Source: an uncultured Burkholderiales bacterium (GTDB lineage: Bacteria; Pseudomonadota; Gammaproteobacteria; Burkholderiales; Burkholderiaceae_C). From it: a DNA stretch of 7,293 nucleotides. The stretch is taken from the NCBI GenBank assembly GCA_903856875.1, contig CAIODE010000072.1, positions 1 to 7,293 of the forward strand, given 5' to 3'. Below are positions 6,329 through 7,293 of the stretch, piece by piece. The translations under genes were made by a program, and so were the position numbers. Every line of letters starts with the position of its first letter. The first letter of the stretch is position 1. The notes under the pieces are model-generated. The model worked only from the letters and a program-made list of their open reading frames with translations. It searched no databases and was not told the DNA's origin.

Positions 6329-6370
6329 GCCCGAAGTTTTCCAATGCTTCATCTTATTTGAAAGTTTCTC

Positions 6371-7293
6371 ATGCTGATTCGCACCCAACAAGATGGCTTC
6401 ATTCACCCTTTGAGCAGTGAAATTACTCAGCCGGAGGTTTATGCCAATCGGCGTCAGTTGCTTCGCCAATGGTCAGCAGGAGCGGCTGCCATGGGCATGG
6501 CATCTTGGGCGCAACGTGATGCCTTTGCGCAAGGCGGTGCTGCTGCTGTCAAATTGGCTGCGTTGCCGGCTACTCAATCTGGCGTTCAAGGTGCCATGAA
6601 TGTTGAGAAACTCACGCCTTACAAAGATGCCACCACCTACAACAACTTCTACGAGTTTGGAACTGAAAAGTCTTACCCCGCACAGCAAGCCCACACTTTA
6701 AAAACCACGCCTTGGTCGATTGAGGTGGAGGGCTTGGTTAAAAAACCCACTCGTTTCAATTTGGAAGACGTCATGAAATGGGGCGCCATGCAAGAGCGGA
6801 TTTACCGTCTGCGATGCGTGGAAGGCTGGTCCATGGTCATCCCTTGGATCGGTTATTCATTGTCCGATTTGATCAAGCGCGTCGAGCCCTTGCCAAGTGC
6901 CAAGTATGTAGAGTTCATCACCCAGGCAGACCCTCAAACCATGCCTGGCCTTCGGGGAGGCTACTTAGATTGGCCTTACATTGAGGGCTTGCGAATGGAC
7001 GAGGCCATGCACCCCTTGAGTTTGCTCACCTTTGGCATGTACGGAGAAGTGCTGCCCAAACAAAATGGTGCGCCAGTGCGCTTGGTGGTGCCATGGAAGT
7101 ATGGTTTCAAAAGCGGTAAAAGCATTGTGAAAATTCGCTTTGTTGAAAAACAACCCTTGGTGTCTTGGGCCAAAGCAGCGCCGCAAGAATATGGTTTTTA
7201 TTCCAATGTGAATCCAACGGTGGATCACCCGCGTTGGAGCCAGGCGAATGAGCGGCGCCTTGGTGAAGGTGGCTTGCTCGATAAGAAGCGCAA
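6371..7293 (+). CDS. msrP: Periplasmic methionine-sulfoxide reductase catalytic subunit MsrP (YedY), 3'-partial
   Basis: A molybdopterin enzyme of the sulfite-oxidase fold that reduces methionine sulfoxide in periplasmic proteins, with electrons supplied by the membrane haem protein MsrQ. The open frame reaches the window end with 307 codons plus two bases; the family is about 330 residues, so only the C-terminus is missing. A twin-arginine export signal is visible: NRRQLLRQW at 26-34, then a short small-residue stretch and a likely cleavage site AFAQ near 51-54. YNNFYEFG (90-97), [20 protein letters not shown] (142-161), [11 protein letters not shown] (206-216), [17 protein letters not shown] (231-247) and [18 protein letters not shown] (274-291) closely match E. 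coli MsrP from memory. Cys149 should be the molybdenum ligand. The ATG at 6371 is the first in-frame start after a TGA at 6359-6361. msrQ is expected just beyond the edge but is not seen. Confidence 0.96.
   Translation, partial: MLIRTQQDGFIHPLSSEITQPEVYANRRQLLRQWSAGAAAMGMASWAQRDAFAQGGAAAVKLAALPATQSGVQGAMNVEKLTPYKDATTYNNFYEFGTEKSYPAQQAHTLKTTPWSIEVEGLVKKPTRFNLEDVMKWGAMQERIYRLRCVEGWSMVIPWIGYSLSDLIKRVEPLPSAKYVEFITQADPQTMPGLRGGYLDWPYIEGLRMDEAMHPLSLLTFGMYGEVLPKQNGAPVRLVVPWKYGFKSGKSIVKIRFVEKQPLVSWAKAAPQEYGFYSNVNPTVDHPRWSQANERRLGEGGLLDKKR

Noticed and set aside
1..7293. Mobile elements, CRISPR arrays, tRNA genes, defence or biosynthetic gene clusters
   Set aside because: I looked for terminal inverted repeats, spaced direct repeats, tRNA-like cloverleaves and unfamiliar gene clusters and saw none. 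Every large coding region belongs to a well-known family.

Overview
The window looks like chromosomal housekeeping DNA from a betaproteobacterium, most likely Burkholderiales (Comamonadaceae-like). This rests on protein flavour (MetK, tandem LpxL-type acyltransferases, EngB next to a cytochrome c4) and on a GC content that looks moderate by eye (not computed). A freshwater lineage such as Limnohabitans or Rhodoferax would fit, but the sequence alone does not fix the genus. There are no insertion sequences, tRNA or rRNA genes, CRISPR arrays or phage genes. Gene density is very high: the longest gap between coding regions is about 195 bp.

Layout from left to right. (1) Positions 2-808 (+) hold a fumarylacetoacetate hydrolase (FAH) family enzyme, probably cut at its N-terminus by the window edge. 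(2) Positions 809-1993 (-) hold metK, S-adenosylmethionine synthetase. It converges on the FAH gene with no base between the two stop codons. (3) A divergent gap (1994-2187) precedes two tandem LpxL/HtrB-type acyltransferase genes at 2188-3030 and 3027-3920 (+), which are translationally coupled by a GTGA overlap. (4) On the minus strand, engB (4776-5510) is followed by an alpha/beta hydrolase with epoxide-hydrolase character (3893-4783). These two overlap by 8 bp, and the hydrolase 3' end overlaps the second acyltransferase by 28 bp. (5) A compact divergent gap (5511-5598) leads to a di-haem cytochrome c4 (5599-6231, +), closed by a strong intrinsic terminator (6267-6294). (6) A Tat-exported MsrP/YedY molybdopterin methionine-sulfoxide reductase begins at 6371 and runs off the right edge.

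How the genes relate. The two acyltransferases probably complete lipid A by adding secondary acyl chains at the inner membrane. EngB is the ribosome-assembly GTPase, and the hydrolase appears to be a passenger on its transcript. Cytochrome c4 and MsrP both act in the periplasm (electron transfer and repair of oxidised methionine), but the terminator between them argues for separate transcription.

I see no convincing undescribed system. The points worth a second look are small-scale: extreme compaction at convergent junctions, a paired CATGCATG palindrome in the metK leader, overlapping divergent -10-like elements between engB and the cytochrome gene, and a 7-bp inverted repeat in the msrP leader.
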